Below the pieces are notes generated by a model. The model was given only the letters and a program-made list of their open reading frames with translations. It ran no database searches and was not told where the DNA came from. Positions 48,240-60,571 of a stretch of DNA of 64,000 nt are shown here, piece by piece. The stretch is taken from NCBI GenBank assembly GCA_016647705.1, contig CM028338.1, forward strand, positions 24,749,077-24,813,076, read 5' to 3'. The position numbers were made by a program, and so were the translations under genes. Origin of the DNA: Eucommia ulmoides (lineage: Eukaryota > Streptophyta > Magnoliopsida > Garryales > Eucommiaceae). Numbering within the stretch: position 1 is the stretch's first letter; every line of letters begins with the position of its first letter.

Positions 48240-48670
48240 GTATGTGACGCACCCCGGATTTTGATAATAGAAGAAGTAGAGATCGGGAAGAAGAGAAAAT
48301 GAGTTTCATTCCTCATTCTCTAAGTCATCTAAATCTGTTCATTTCAAAAATGGTTGTTCAAGGGCTTTTCCAGACGTCAATTTTGAAAAACTTTTTGGGT
48401 CAGAATTTTATAATAAAAACTAAGTCGCTACTTAGCATAGGGCTAAATAGAGTGCTAGGTCACTGAGATTTTTGAAATTCATTTTCCTTTGAAATGGCCT
48501 GTGTTTTGACTTCCAAAGGTCTAAGTACCAGAGATATTCTTTATGTTCAAGAGTCGGTTATTCTTGGAGAAAGTTTTACACACACCAAGACACCCGTCCG
48601 TAAATGAAACCTTGGTCTAAATAGATATTCTCTATTAAACATATTCAAGTAGTTTTCTTTGATTACTTGA

Positions 48671-50081
48671 TGATAGGTATAATTTGTCTATATATTTCCA
48701 AGATGATTTTGGTAGTTTTCGAGTATTTTTATAGCGTTTTAATATGTTTTAATTCTTTTTTATTTATTTTGTTATAAATTAGATGTTTGGGATGAAAATG
48801 GACTAAAATGGGTTATAAACGATCAAGTCGGTGAAAGAACGGTAGAGAAAATGAGCAAAGGATAAAAGTTCAGAACCTGCATCCACCACTGTAGCGATGA
48901 AACCACCGATGTAGTGGTCAAAGTACAGAAAGTTACTGATTCTCCACCGTTGTAGCGGTCAAAATACAGAGAGCTCCACCGCTGTAGTAGTGAAACCACT
49001 GCTGCAGCGGTCATCCGGTAGAAGGCTATTGACTTCCCCACTACTGCAGTGGTGATCCCACCACTGCAGCGGTCCGACAACAGATCTTTTAGAATATTTT
49101 AGGATATTTTGAATCCTATATATCTTTCCTCTTCTTCCCAAACACACACACAAAAAAAAAAAGTTTTCGGGAGTGTCTTGAGAGCACTAAGGTCGATCAA
49201 CCAAGAGAAGATCACTAAGCAAAGAAGAGGAAACATTCTCGGAGCGGTTTTAGTGTTGATTCTTCAGATAACGGCTAGTCTCCTCATTTATTTATTTATT
49301 TCTTAGTTTGGTTGATTGTTTTGTATATGTTTAGCTTGTTTATTGTTGTATATTTGGTTACGGCCATGTATAGCTAAACGATTCATGTATGAAAACGTTA
49401 TTTCAATAAATCTATATTTCGTTAATGGTTGTTCATGTTTATCCGATTGTGTTTACTATTTTATTATAATATTAATATGCTTGTTATGGTATTAGGGTTG
49501 GTTTTAAGAATACGGAGTTTGATACTCGGAAGAGGTAACCTCGGATTCAGACTAGGGTTTAAACACAACGCAACGATCTAATGACCCGGGAAGGTGTTAA
49601 AAAGTGTGCAATCTGTGACGTTGGGGTGAGACTCATGTGACCAAGTGTCATATAGATGCTCGAGGGGGACTTCAGCATTAACACAAAGTCACATATGCAT
49701 TCACTTTACACTCGAGAGAGGTAGTGAATGAGATTTCGATACCAAGATTGTCGGATAATGTGAATGCCGTTAATGTAAACTAGATTGAAATGAACACGTT
49801 TAAGTGGACGAAATTAATCCCTAGGTAATTTACTCCTTTAAAAGTCAATATTAGTATATTAGATTAATTAGTTTAATTAGTTAATTTAGTTTAGTATATT
49901 AATTTTATTTACAAAAATATAAATTTGAGTTGCCTAAATAAAATTTGGTTACGACAATCGTGATACTTAATGACAATTCTAATCTAATCCTTGTGGATAC
50001 GACAACCCTACTCTTCCTACTCTACTAAAACTTGACCCGTACACTTGCGGTGAAAGTAACGACATAATTTACTCGCTATCA
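48671..50081 (+). repeat. 5' LTR of copy D
   Basis: Its palindrome array, 48888-49080, has units such as CCACCGCTGTAGTAGTG, CCACTGCTGCAGCGGT and CCACTACTGCAGTGGTG. TATA (CCTATATATC) is near 49115. Confidence 0.85.
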
Positions 50082-50218
50082 AGTTTTTGGCGCCGTTACT
50101 GGGGATTGGTTTTTAGATTGTTGTTAATATTGTGAGTAAACAACTTGATTTTAATTTAGACATTTATTTTATTTTTAACTTTTGTTTGTAGCTTTGTCTT
50201 TCTTACAAGGTACTTGAC

Positions 50219-51050
50219 GATGCTAGATCAACAAATATTATTGCATTTCTTTTAACGAGATTTTGAGCCGTTTTATTATGCTTGAGATCGATACAAGGAT
50301 TTGCTACTCCGGTTTCCCAATCATCATTTCTCGAGGGAGTGTCAATTACTGAACTTTCTCGATGGGTTACTAGCCGCAACCAGAACATGGGTGGAAAGAG
50401 AAAACGGTACCACCTCTTTCGACCAACTAATCGCAGATGAAGCCTATTGGTTTTTGGAAGACATGGCCGAGTTCAATTTTCAGAATTGGAATTATTCAAC
50501 ATGCTACCAATGCTTGAGGGATAGTTTTACCATTTCGGAGCCATGGGTTGACACCCCGGACCAACATATAGAGTTTTCCCCGACATTGGAAACCATGTTC
50601 GCTGAATTTATGGGGGAGGCTCAGGCGTTTTAAAGGGAAATAAATGACCGAATTAATGAGCATGAGGTTTGTCTTGACACTATTGAGACAACCTGCACTG
50701 AAATTGATGAGACTGTCATGTCTCTTGAGACTCAAATCGGTCATCTTCTTTGATTCATTGAGGCCGAGTCCAAAGTGGTGGCATTGAGAGACGAACAAGC
50801 CATATATGAGCAGAAGGAGCTTGGGTGAGTTCAATGATGATTATTCGAATGAAATGGGAACCCAAGAATGGATCGACGATTGTGATTCTTCACCATTGCA
50901 GATCCACATTGTGATGCCATCACCGATCCAAGATAATCACATCTACAAGAATCCGATGTGGCTCACTTGTCATTCACCGCCATTTGCAATGTTCTTTCAT
51001 GCCTACCAAGTACATGAGCCGGTGAAGAGTCTTGTTGAAATCTTGAGTTG
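50219..51050 (+). pseudogene. Gag-like remnant of copy D
   Basis: Homologous to the gag-like region of copy A, with the same order: RYKDLLLRFPNHHFSRE, LNFLDGLLAATRTWVE, FDQLIADEAYWFLEDM, then an acidic tail with HEVCLDTIETTCTEIDE-like heptads. Fossil with several breaks; no zinc knuckle or protease. Confidence 0.65.
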
Positions 51051-51191
51051 ATTAGAGCCAAATCTCGCCAGTCTTGAGGGCGTTCTAAATCAAGACCTGT
51101 ATGTAGTGTTGTATGACACATACTATGGGCGGAAGCTGTTCTTTGACAAGCTCTTCTCTGTGTCAGGCCAAAGACAATAAACCAAGCACTT

Positions 51192-51209
51192 CTTGGGAGA
51201 CAACCTAAG
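51192..51209 (+). other. Conserved hairpin, copy D (pairing kept)
   Basis: CTTGGGAGACAACCTAAG. The change in the right arm turns one G-C pair into G-U, so the 6-bp stem still forms in RNA. Confidence 0.65.
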
Positions 51210-52748
51210 TCCAAAAATAAAGTAGAACTTCACTGCCGACTTCATTCAGAGGTGAGATTGTCTTATCTTTCAGGTACGTGTTCTAAACCCCCTTCGTCGG
51301 CATGCTTTATTTCAAATGTTGAGAACGATGATTGGTTTATCTTGGACACTGCCCGTTTTAAGTTTGAGGGTGATGTGTAGTATGCTATTATGTTTTATTT
51401 TTTTATTGTATGCATGTTTGTTTAGTGTAGTATGTTTTTGTTTGTTGTTGTTGTTGTATGCTGAGTTTTGCGTTCATCTGGGTCATTACCCGATGATGAT
51501 ATTATCCCCTAATTGTTTGTCGAGGTCAAGGATAATGCCCATTCATGTGTGTTCTATGTGCTTGACATATCGTTTTGGTAAAAGTTATTGTGGATCCTAA
51601 TTTGCACGAGTACGTAGACTTAATGTATAGCTATTCAATGGATTTGAGGCAAAATTATCCATTAGCCAAATTCATGACAATTTAAGGGATTCTAGAACCT
51701 GATTAAGGGAAACTTGAGGTGAAATCCTAGGCAAGGTAGTTCAGGAGACGTGATTTAGGCATTTATTTGATCGCTGGAGCCTTTGAAGCTTACCTCGCTA
51801 TATGTTTATCCCTCATTACCCTATTGAAGCTAATTAGCTGTTTTAATTCTGAACACCTAACAAATACCTTGGCCAATTGAACTTTTTCCAAACCTATATC
51901 GCTAAACCGAAGGCATAATTTGAGTGAATCAAGTTAGTACTCATGTAGGTTACTTGAAGTGAGCGGCTGGGTTTAGGGCAAACTTTTAATTGGTTTGGTA
52001 TTCGAGTACTCACTTGTCATTTTTCTTTCATTTTAACCACACCCGTGAAATTTTAAAAATAGAATAAGTTTGGGAGTGTAGTTGTTGTTGGAAAAAAAAA
52101 ACATATGTAAATATAGTTCAATTTTCGTTTCTTTTGACAAGTGAGTATGTCAGTCTTAAATGTATGTTCATAGTTGTTTCAAATTTATCTATAGGGGTTC
52201 GAGAGTGATTTTGTGCCAAGCATTGTGCCCTAGGTATCGTTAAGTTAACAACGTTAACCCATTTTATATTTCCGATATACCCTTGGCCAAATGTTCCAAA
52301 CCAAACCAAGTCCTATTGATCTTTTTGAACTTCCAAGCCTACATTAGTAGAGAGTGGAACCCAATCAGTCATATGGATATCCTAATCCTTTACGATTTAA
52401 GTCGTGCGCTTCGTTGGTGGATAATCCAATCCGGTTGTTGGATAGTTATATTATTGAGTTTCGCACACACATTTTGAAAGGATCTAGAATGGAATTTACC
52501 ATTATTGAATGTCAAAATTCTAAAACATCACATGGTGCGTTTTACTCCTAAACTCGATATGATTGGGGGTTGTTGAGAGAAAAATATTTTGGTCGATAGT
52601 TGAATTCAAAACTCACATATTGTTATGTCTAGGTAGTTTGTGTTTTTATTCGTGTTTAGTTTTTGTGTTAGTTAATTTTGTTGTGTTTTTTATTTTTAAT
52701 GTGAGTGTTTTGCTTGAGGATTAGAAAAATTCTAAGTTTGGGGGTATT

Positions 52749-54146
52749 TGATAGGTGTAATTTGTCTATATATTTCCAAGCCAGTTTTGGTAGTTTCGAG
52801 TATTTTTATAGCATTTTAATACGTTTTTATTTATTTTGTTAGGTGTTTGGGACGAAAAGGGACTAAAACGGGTTATAAACGATCAAGTCGATAGAAAAAT
52901 GGTGGAGAAAACGAGCAAAAAGACAAAAGTTCATAACCTGCATCCACCGCTATAGCGGTAAAACCATCGATGCAGCGGTCAAAGTACAGAGAGTTACTGA
53001 TTCTCCACCACTGCAGCGGTCAAAATGCAGAGAGCTCCACGGCTGTAGTGGTCATCCGGCAGAAGGTTGTTGACTTTCCCACCGCTGTAGCGGTCCGACA
53101 GCAGATCTTTTAGGATATTTTGAGATATTTTGAATCTTATATATATCTTCTCTCTTCCCTCCAAACACACACACACACAAAAAAAACAAAAAAAAAAACA
53201 AGAAAAAAAAAAAGAAGCCATTTTTGGGAATGTCTTGAGAGCTCCAAGGTCGATCAACCAAGAGAAGATCACAAAGCGAAGAAGAGAAAACGTTCTCGGA
53301 GTGGTTTTGGCTCAATTCTTCGGATAACGGCCAGTCTTCTCGTTTCTCTCTTTATTTCTTAGTTTAGTTGATTGTTTTGTATATGTTTAGCTTGTTTATT
53401 GTTGTATATCTGGTTATAGTCATGTATAGCTAAATATATATTTTCTAGGGAGCGATTCATGTATGAAAACGTTGTTTAAATAAATCTATGTTTCGTTAAT
53501 GGTTGTTCATGTTTATCCGATTGTGTTTACCATTTTTTTACAATCTTAATATTCTTGTTATGGTATTAGGGTTGGTTTTGAGAATACGGAGTTTGACAAT
53601 TGGGAGAGGTAACCCTGAATTCGGACCAGGGTTTAAACACAACGTGACGATCTAATGACCCAGGAAGGCATTAAAAAGTGTGCAATTCGTGACATTGGGG
53701 CGAGACTCATGTGACCAAGTGTCGTATAAACGCTCGAGGGGGACTTCGGCGTTAACGCGAAGTCACAAATTTATTTACTTTACACTCGGGAGAGGTAGTA
53801 AATGAGATTTCGATATTGAGATTGTCGGATAATGTGAATGCCATTAATGTAAACTAGATTGAAATGAACACGTTTAAGTGGACAAAGTTAATCCCTAGGC
53901 AATTTACTCCCTTAAATGTCAATATTAGTATATTAGTTTAATTAGTTAATTTAGTTTAGTATATTAATTTTATTTACAAAGATATAAATTTGAGTCGCCT
54001 AAATAAAATTCGGTTATGACAATTGTTGTATTTAACAACAATTCTAATCAAATCCGTGTAGATACGACAACTCTACTCTTCTTACTCTACTAAAACTTGA
54101 CCCGTACACTTGCGGTGAAAGTAGCGACGTAATTTACGCGCTACCA
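52749..54146 (+). repeat. 3' LTR of copy D
   Basis: Direct repeat of 48671-50081, with the palindrome array at 52945-53100. Confidence 0.85.
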
Positions 54147-55962
54147 CTTAAACAAGAGTAATCCCATTCTTTAAAGTTTTTTCGCTTTTTATGGTATTTT
54201 ACGTGATGTAATGATAAGCAAGTAAATACTATAGCTAATACTAGTCAGCGACACCCAATAACAATTTATATAGACAGAAATATAAATATGTAAGTTATAT
54301 GAAATGAAGACTAAGACTAATTTATTTGGATATGCGACCGAACCCATACGTGGGTTGCCTACGTATCTCGAATTAATGAGAATCAAGTCTTTACGTAGTT
54401 TGTTCATGTTAGGTTAGAGAATATGATTTATGTTATTAAAGGTGTGACTGAACCCTTATGGGTTGCCTACGTACTTTGGTGGTTACCAAAGATCTGGTCA
54501 AACGTAGTTCATTCGTGTTAAGTTAAAAGTAGGGTTGATTTTAGTTGATTATTAGTTGTGAACAACCTGAATCATAATGTTAGTTAGCTATTGTTAATTG
54601 TTTTTTAAGTTGTGAACAACCTGAATCACGACATTAATTAGTTATTATTAACAATTAGTAAATAGTCGGTTTAAAGTTCTTGAGAAAATCCTAGAGAATA
54701 TGCACAACTCATGGTGTGATTGTAGTTTTGATTGAATTCTCACATGTTCTTAATGTATTCTTGGATGATTTTGGTCCTCACATGTTCTTAACATGTTCTT
54801 GGACGTTCTTGATGTCCTTGAAATAGTTTTGTATGATTTGGACATAGTTTGGTTATTATGCCAATAATTAAGTGGTGGCTTGGTTGTTTATGGGTTTCAT
54901 GTGTTATGTACATGAAATTAAAGTGTATGAACTACATGATTATACTATATACAAGCAACATACATAAGATTAAACCAAGAACAAAGGGGATTTTAAAGAA
55001 AACTTACCTACTTAGGGGATGTAGTCTTCCCTAAGTAATTACCTCATTTTCCTCCTTGATCTTCTTGGTTGATCCTCGATCGATGACTGTCTATCTATTG
55101 ATTTCGTGCTCCAAAAACCTCAAGAATACTTTACTTAGGGGAAGTGGTCTTTCCTAAGTAGCTATCTCTCTTTTCTCCTTGCTCCTTTTGTCTTGGTGTT
55201 GATCGATGACCGTCTTCCTCTTGAGTTCTTGCTCCAAGAACCTCAAGAACACCTTTCAAGACTAGATTTTAGTAGAATAATGGAATGTTATTCAATAAAA
55301 TTGCTTGAGAGGCCTAGGACCCGAGAGAGTTACTCGAGTTTAGAGAGACAAGTTATGCCTTCAAGACTTGAAATTTATGAAAACAGGCCCCCTATTTATA
55401 GGCCTAGGATGCCTGTGCATTAATTAATGGGCAGGCATATCCAACATGCTCCTTAGGTAGTGTTTATCCTAGGAGATTTGGTCTCTTGTGTTGGTCTTGT
55501 TTAGCTTTAGACGAATTTTAAGTGGAATGGAAGATTCTTAAAGATTTGGTAATGATTATCAAATCTTTTCCATGATTTGGTAGTGATTGGCAATCATTAC
55601 CTCTCCTCCAATCATATGGGTTGTACATGGGTGCATTAATGGCTTGATGTGACACTTCCGGTTTAATTACGAGACTAAGTACCAGTTAGTTTCACTATTT
55701 TTGTTTAGTTGGCATTAATGCATTTTAGGTGCATTGTATCTAGTATTGAAGTGTCCTTTTGTATTTAATGCTCCATGATGAGTCATTGCTTGGTAAGTAG
55801 TCCTTCACTTGGATTCAAATTGAATCGGATTAATTTGCCTTGTAACCGATGGTTGATTTTCAAGTTTCTTAATTACCCATACATATTTTGGTAAAAATAT
55901 GTAGATTCAATGCATCCACACATTTTATGTCATCCCTAAACATTTAATGATTGATGGGATGT
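54147..55962 (-). repeat. Ogre-like 3' LTR, middle part between copies D and E
   Basis: 54150-54850 matches 63170-63810 in the 5' LTR. It includes two copies of the phrase GACCGAACCC...GTTGCCTACGTA. The minus-strand TATA box CCTATAAATAGGGG is at 55388-55402. The region also has a local repeat TTACCTACTTAGGGGATGTA / TTACTTAGGGGAAGTGGTCT, with TCTTGGTTGATCCTCGATCG and GTGTTGATCGATGACCGTC. No gene. Confidence 0.55.
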
Positions 55963-58750
55963 TGGTGGCTGCAATTACGCGTCGCCACTTTCACCGCAAG
56001 TGTACGGGTCAAGTTTTAGTATAGATGGGGAGAGTAAGGGTATCGTGTTCATGGGGATTGGTTGAGAATATTGTCGAGTACCGCGATTATCATAACCTGA
56101 CTTTATCTAGGCAATAAAAATGGTATTTAATTAATAAATACTAATACACCAATACTAATTTATCTAAGTATAATAATATATTGGTAGGACATTTATTGGA
56201 ATTATTGCTTAGGGATTAATATCGTTCACTTAAACGTGTTCATTTCAATCTATTTTCATTAATGGAGTTCATCCTATCAGACAATCTCAGTTCATAAACT
56301 CTCTCGCCACCTCTCCCAAGTGTAAGATGGGGGAATACGCGACTTCGCGTTAACGAAGAAATCCCCCTCAACGTCTTAACAACCCTAGGTCACGTGAGTC
56401 TTGCCCCAACGTCATCTATTGAACACTTTCCAACTCCCTCTCAGGTTATTGAATTATCGCGTTGTGTTGACCCTAGTCTGAATCCGGGGTTACCTCTCCC
56501 GAGTGTCAAACCTCGTATTCTTGGTATATCGTAACAAGCATAATAAACAATACAACATGGCAAACACAATCAGATAAACATGAACAACCACTAACAAAAC
56601 ATCGATTTTATATAAACAACGTTTTCATGAATTCAATCAAACCCTAGACAATATTTGTTTAGCTAAACATGGCTATAGCCCTATATACAACTAGAAACAA
56701 GATAAACATATACAAACATTCAAACAAATATAAGAGAGAAAGAGAGAAATGAGGAAACTAGTCGTTCCAACGCTAAAACCGTTCCGAGAACGCTTCCTCC
56801 TTCTTCGTAACATGATCTTCCCTTGGTCGAATGGCCTCAGAGCTCTCAAGACTTGCCAAAATGTCTAACCCTTGAAATAGAGGAGAAGGGATGATATCTA
56901 TAGGCTAAACAATATCACAAAATATCCTAAATTGTCCGTAGAGTGACTACTTAGGCTGTGGATTTAGGGACCATCCTGCATTTTCACCGCGGCGATGGTG
57001 GGCTTCTTTCAGAATATTGTCTCCTTGCTTGTTTTCCCACCGTTCTTGATGTGATTTGACCGCTTAAGGACCGTTTTAGTCCTTTTTCACCCCAAATACC
57101 TGTTTTATAATAAAAAGAATATAAACGAATTTAAACGTAATAAAATGTATTGAACATACTCGAAAACTAACAAATTTGGTTTGGAAATAGATAGGTAATT
57201 TACACCTATCAAATACCCCCAAACTTGGAATTTTGCTAGTCCCGAGCAAAACACCTACACATACACAATTACTACAACGACTAACTATGAAATTAAAAAC
57301 TAAAAACGAAAAACACTAGAAACAAAAATGTGCAAGGTTTGAAAGTCATCTAACGGCCAAACGATTTACTCTCATTGGCCCCCAATCTTATCAAGTTCAA
57401 GCATAAAACATATCATGTGGAGTTCTAGAATTTCAACGTTAAAAATAGTAAGCGCCATTCTAAATCCTATTAAAGTGTGTGTGATTAAACTCAAATATAC
57501 AACTATCCGTTGATTAGATGGGATTATCCTTCAATAAAGTTCATGACTAAAACCTTTTATGTATAGGGAATCCATACGCTTGACCCGGGATCTATTCTCC
57601 ACTAATGTAGGCTTAGAAGTTCATGAAGATCATTAGGGCTTGGTTCGGTGTTGGAATAATGGCCACGGGTATATCGAAAATACAAAACAGGTTAATCGTC
57701 GTCAACGTAACGATACCCGAGGCACATGCTTAGCTCTTTCTCACTCTCGAAACCCCATAGATATAATTGAAACAACCCCGAACATAAATTTAAGAACTTT
57801 GTACTCACTTGTAAAAAAGAAACGAAAAATAAAAACCGTATGCACAATTGATATAATTGAACACACCCCCAAACTTATTCGATCGTTACAGTTTAAGGGG
57901 TGTGTGAAAAATGAACAAAAATGACAAGTGAGTACTCAAATACTGAACCAATATAAAGTTCACCCTAAACTCAACCCCTCACTTCAAGTAGCATTTGCAA
58001 CTGCTAACTTGATTCTCTCAAAATTGTGCCTTCGGTTCAACGATATGGGTTTGGAAAGAAATTTAATTGGTTACATGGTATTGGTTAAGCATTCAGAATC
58101 AAAACGGTTTAAATGCTTCGACAGGGTAACGAGGGATAATGATATTGCATGGCAGGCTTCAAAAGGCTCAAGGGATCAAATGAATGCCTAAATCATATCT
58201 TCCGAACTACCTTGCCTAGGATTTTGCCTCGAATTTCCCCCAAATCAAGTTCTAGAAACCCTATTGTCATGAATTTGAGTAAAGGATAATCGTTTTCAAA
58301 TCAAACAGATAGTGCTATATAGAGTTTACGTGCTCGTGCATTTAGGATCTACAATAACTTTTACTAGAATGATACGTTAAGCACATAGAACACACATGAA
58401 TGAGTTTTATGGTCAACCTCAATAAATAATCAGGGGACAGACTCATCATCGAGTAATGACCCAGATGAAGTCAAAACTCAGCACAAAACTACAACTAAAC
58501 TAAACAAACTAATCCTAAATAAACATGCACACGTAAAAACAATAACTTTAAACTACAACTAAAACATACTACATACTACGCATCACTCCCAACTTAAAAA
58601 GGTACAATGTCCATATTAACCCAGTCAGTGATCCCAATGGAAGCATAAAGCATTATAATGAAGACTAGGGTTTAGAACACGTACCTGGGAAGCGAGAGAA
58701 TCTCGCCTCCGAATCAAGTCAGTTGTGACGGATTTAACTTTTTTTTTTCC

Positions 58751-58768
58751 CTTGGGGTGCCTCCCAAG
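58751..58768 (-). other. Conserved hairpin, copy E
   Basis: On the minus strand CTTGGGAGGCACCCCAAG: the 6-bp stem is intact with one loop base changed. Confidence 0.7.
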
Positions 58769-58779
58769 AAGCGCTTGAT

Positions 58780-59771
58780 TTAAGGTTGTCGGCTTGACAT
58801 AGCGAAGGGCTCGTTAAAGAATGGTTTCTGCCCATAGTAAGTATCAAATAACACAATATACGGGCCTTGGTTGTGAACTTTCTCAAGCTTGGAGAGATAT
58901 GGCATTGTTCGGCTCAAGCTCTCAACAAGATTCTTCTCTTTCTTTTGTGCTCGGTTGGCTTGAATGTATGGTACAAATGGCGGCGAGGAATAATTAAGCC
59001 ACATCGGATCCTCATAAATGTGATCTTCTTGGATCGATGAAGGCATCAATATTTTGATCTCCAATGGTTGAGAATCCCCATCATTGAGCCATGCTTGGGT
59101 TCCCGTCTTATTCGATTCATCGCTAATGAATGCTTCCAAGCTTCTTCCGCTCGTCTCCGATTCTTCCTGGTGGCTTTCACAATCGAATGTAACTTGATCG
59201 TCTCTCAATGCCACCGCATATGACTCGGTCTCAATGAAGTAAATAAGTTTACTGATTTGCGTCTGCAAAGACGTTACGGTCGCATTAATGTCAGCTTAGA
59301 TCATCTCAATAAAATCAAGACGATTCTCATGCTCATTGATCCAGTCATTTGTTTCCCTTAAGTCTCTCTCAGTCTCCCCCATGACAGTAGCGAGTATTTC
59401 CTCCAGATTGGGAGAAGACTCCTTATCGTGGTCTAGAGTGTTAATCCATGGATTCGAAGTGTTGTAACTCTCCTCCAAGCTTTGGTATCTTGAAAAAGAA
59501 TTTCAACTCTGATAATCAAATACCGCCATGTCTTCCAATAACCAATAGGCCTCATCCATGGTTAGTTGGTCGAAAGAGGTGGTACCGTTTCCTTTTTCAA
59601 CCCAATTTCTTGTTGCAACTTGTAACCCATCTTGGAAATTCAGCAGTTGATACTCTCTCAGGAAATAATGATTCGGGAACCGAAGTAGCAGCACCTTATA
59701 TCATTCCCAAGCATAATAAAATGGTTCAAAATCTTGTTGAAAGAACCTAAAGAGGACTTGTTGATGATCCA
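58780..59771 (-). pseudogene. Gag-like remnant of copy E
   Basis: Three open blocks follow the order seen in copies A and D: the core gag part (YQLLNFQDGLQVATRNWVEK), a linker (SSPNLEEILATVMGETERDL, then a WINEHENRLDFIEMI coiled-coil segment), and a 160-residue C-terminal block with a Ser/Glu-rich middle and EDHIYEDPMWLNYSSPPFV. The C-terminal block is shared with copies A (DDPMWLTCPP) and D (KNPMWLTCHS), so it is a family trait. Its function is unknown. Fossil with a few breaks. Confidence 0.65.
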
Positions 59772-60184
59772 TCTCCAAGTACCTCGTAAACAAAAACAAA
59801 ACTAAAAAGAAAAATTATAAACAAAATCAATGCCTAAATTAAAATCAAGTTATTTAGTCACAACATCAACAATAATCTAAGATACAATCCCCGACAAGTT
59901 CAGTTTGGAAATAGATAGGTAATTTACACATATCAGATGTGCATTTAATGCATTATCTAGGTGACAAACCAATTTGGTTTTGTTTCGGTAATGAGTAGTC
60001 ACATTTCAAGGTTTTCGGTTAACTCAAAGATATTTTTCTAGGTATTTTTTTGTATTTAATAGTGTGATCTCAGGTAGAAATTTATTCCCTTTAAACCTAA
60101 GTTTAAAGTTTATCTGAACTTGTACTTGATCTGACACTAATTGGGCAGGATAAAATACGGTGTCTACTGTTGCCCCTTTTTTTC

Positions 60185-60571
60185 ATGCTAGTTTACTCAT
60201 AATGACAAAGAATGAGACACTAACATTTTTTCCCACTAGACATGAAATGTGAAAGATAAGTATTTAAATGCTTACAGTGATTTGGTGAGAGAGAGTCTAG
60301 CCGAATTTCCCCGATAAGATGTCTATGTATCCATCATCAGAGACGGGGATTCTTCGCATTTGTCATCAAAAAGTCCTTTCTTCGGCCACCAAAGATAGGA
60401 ATATTTTTCTTCTATCAACAGAGATTGGAGGGTTGCGCTTCCGCAATTAAGGACCGGAATGTTTCGTATTCGTTGTTGGAGAATCCTTACTTCTACTACT
60501 AGAGATAGGACTTGCTTCTATCACTAGAGATTGGAATGCTTTGCTTTCGTCATCGAATATATGTATATTTC
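60185..60571 (-). other. Interior of the Ogre-like element next to the 3' LTR
   Basis: Non-coding. It holds longer, irregular precursors of the 25-bp repeat (ATCATCAGAGACGGGGATTC, TTCTTCGGCCACCAAAGATA), as if the minisatellite arose from this sequence. Confidence 0.4.

Larger units (their letters stand above)
48671..54146 (+). mobile_element. Gag-only LTR retrotransposon, copy D
   Basis: The LTRs are 48671-50081 and 52749-54146. They start TGATAGGTRTAATTTGTC and end CTACCA or CTATCA. The flanks cttga and cttaa are a 5-bp duplication with one mismatch. The uninterrupted host reading GATTACTTAAACAAGA is seen at 63165, which confirms both boundaries. The primer site TGGCGCCGTTACTGGGGA is at 50088, and the polypurine AAGTTTGGGGGTATT precedes the 3' LTR. 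The gag-like region is about 50219-51050, the longest block being 50301-50633 (FPNHHFSRECQLLNFLDGL). The interior is otherwise non-coding. It is broken with several breaks; LTRs differ by roughly several percent by eye. Confidence 0.88.
55963..59935 (-). mobile_element. Gag-only LTR retrotransposon, copy E (minus strand)
   Basis: Flanked by a perfect duplication gatgt (55958-55962 and 59936-59940). The 3' LTR is 55963-57211 (minus), ending TGATAGGTGTAAATTACC; the polypurine tract TTTGGGGGTATTT is next to it (57212-57226). At the other end only a short 5' LTR stub (59903-59935) is present. The gag-like region runs from about 59771 down to 58780, including a long open block (59268-58780) and FPNHYFLREYQLLNFQDG near 59680. 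The conserved hairpin is at 58751-58768. It is the least decayed gag of the family here but the element is broken. Confidence 0.85.
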
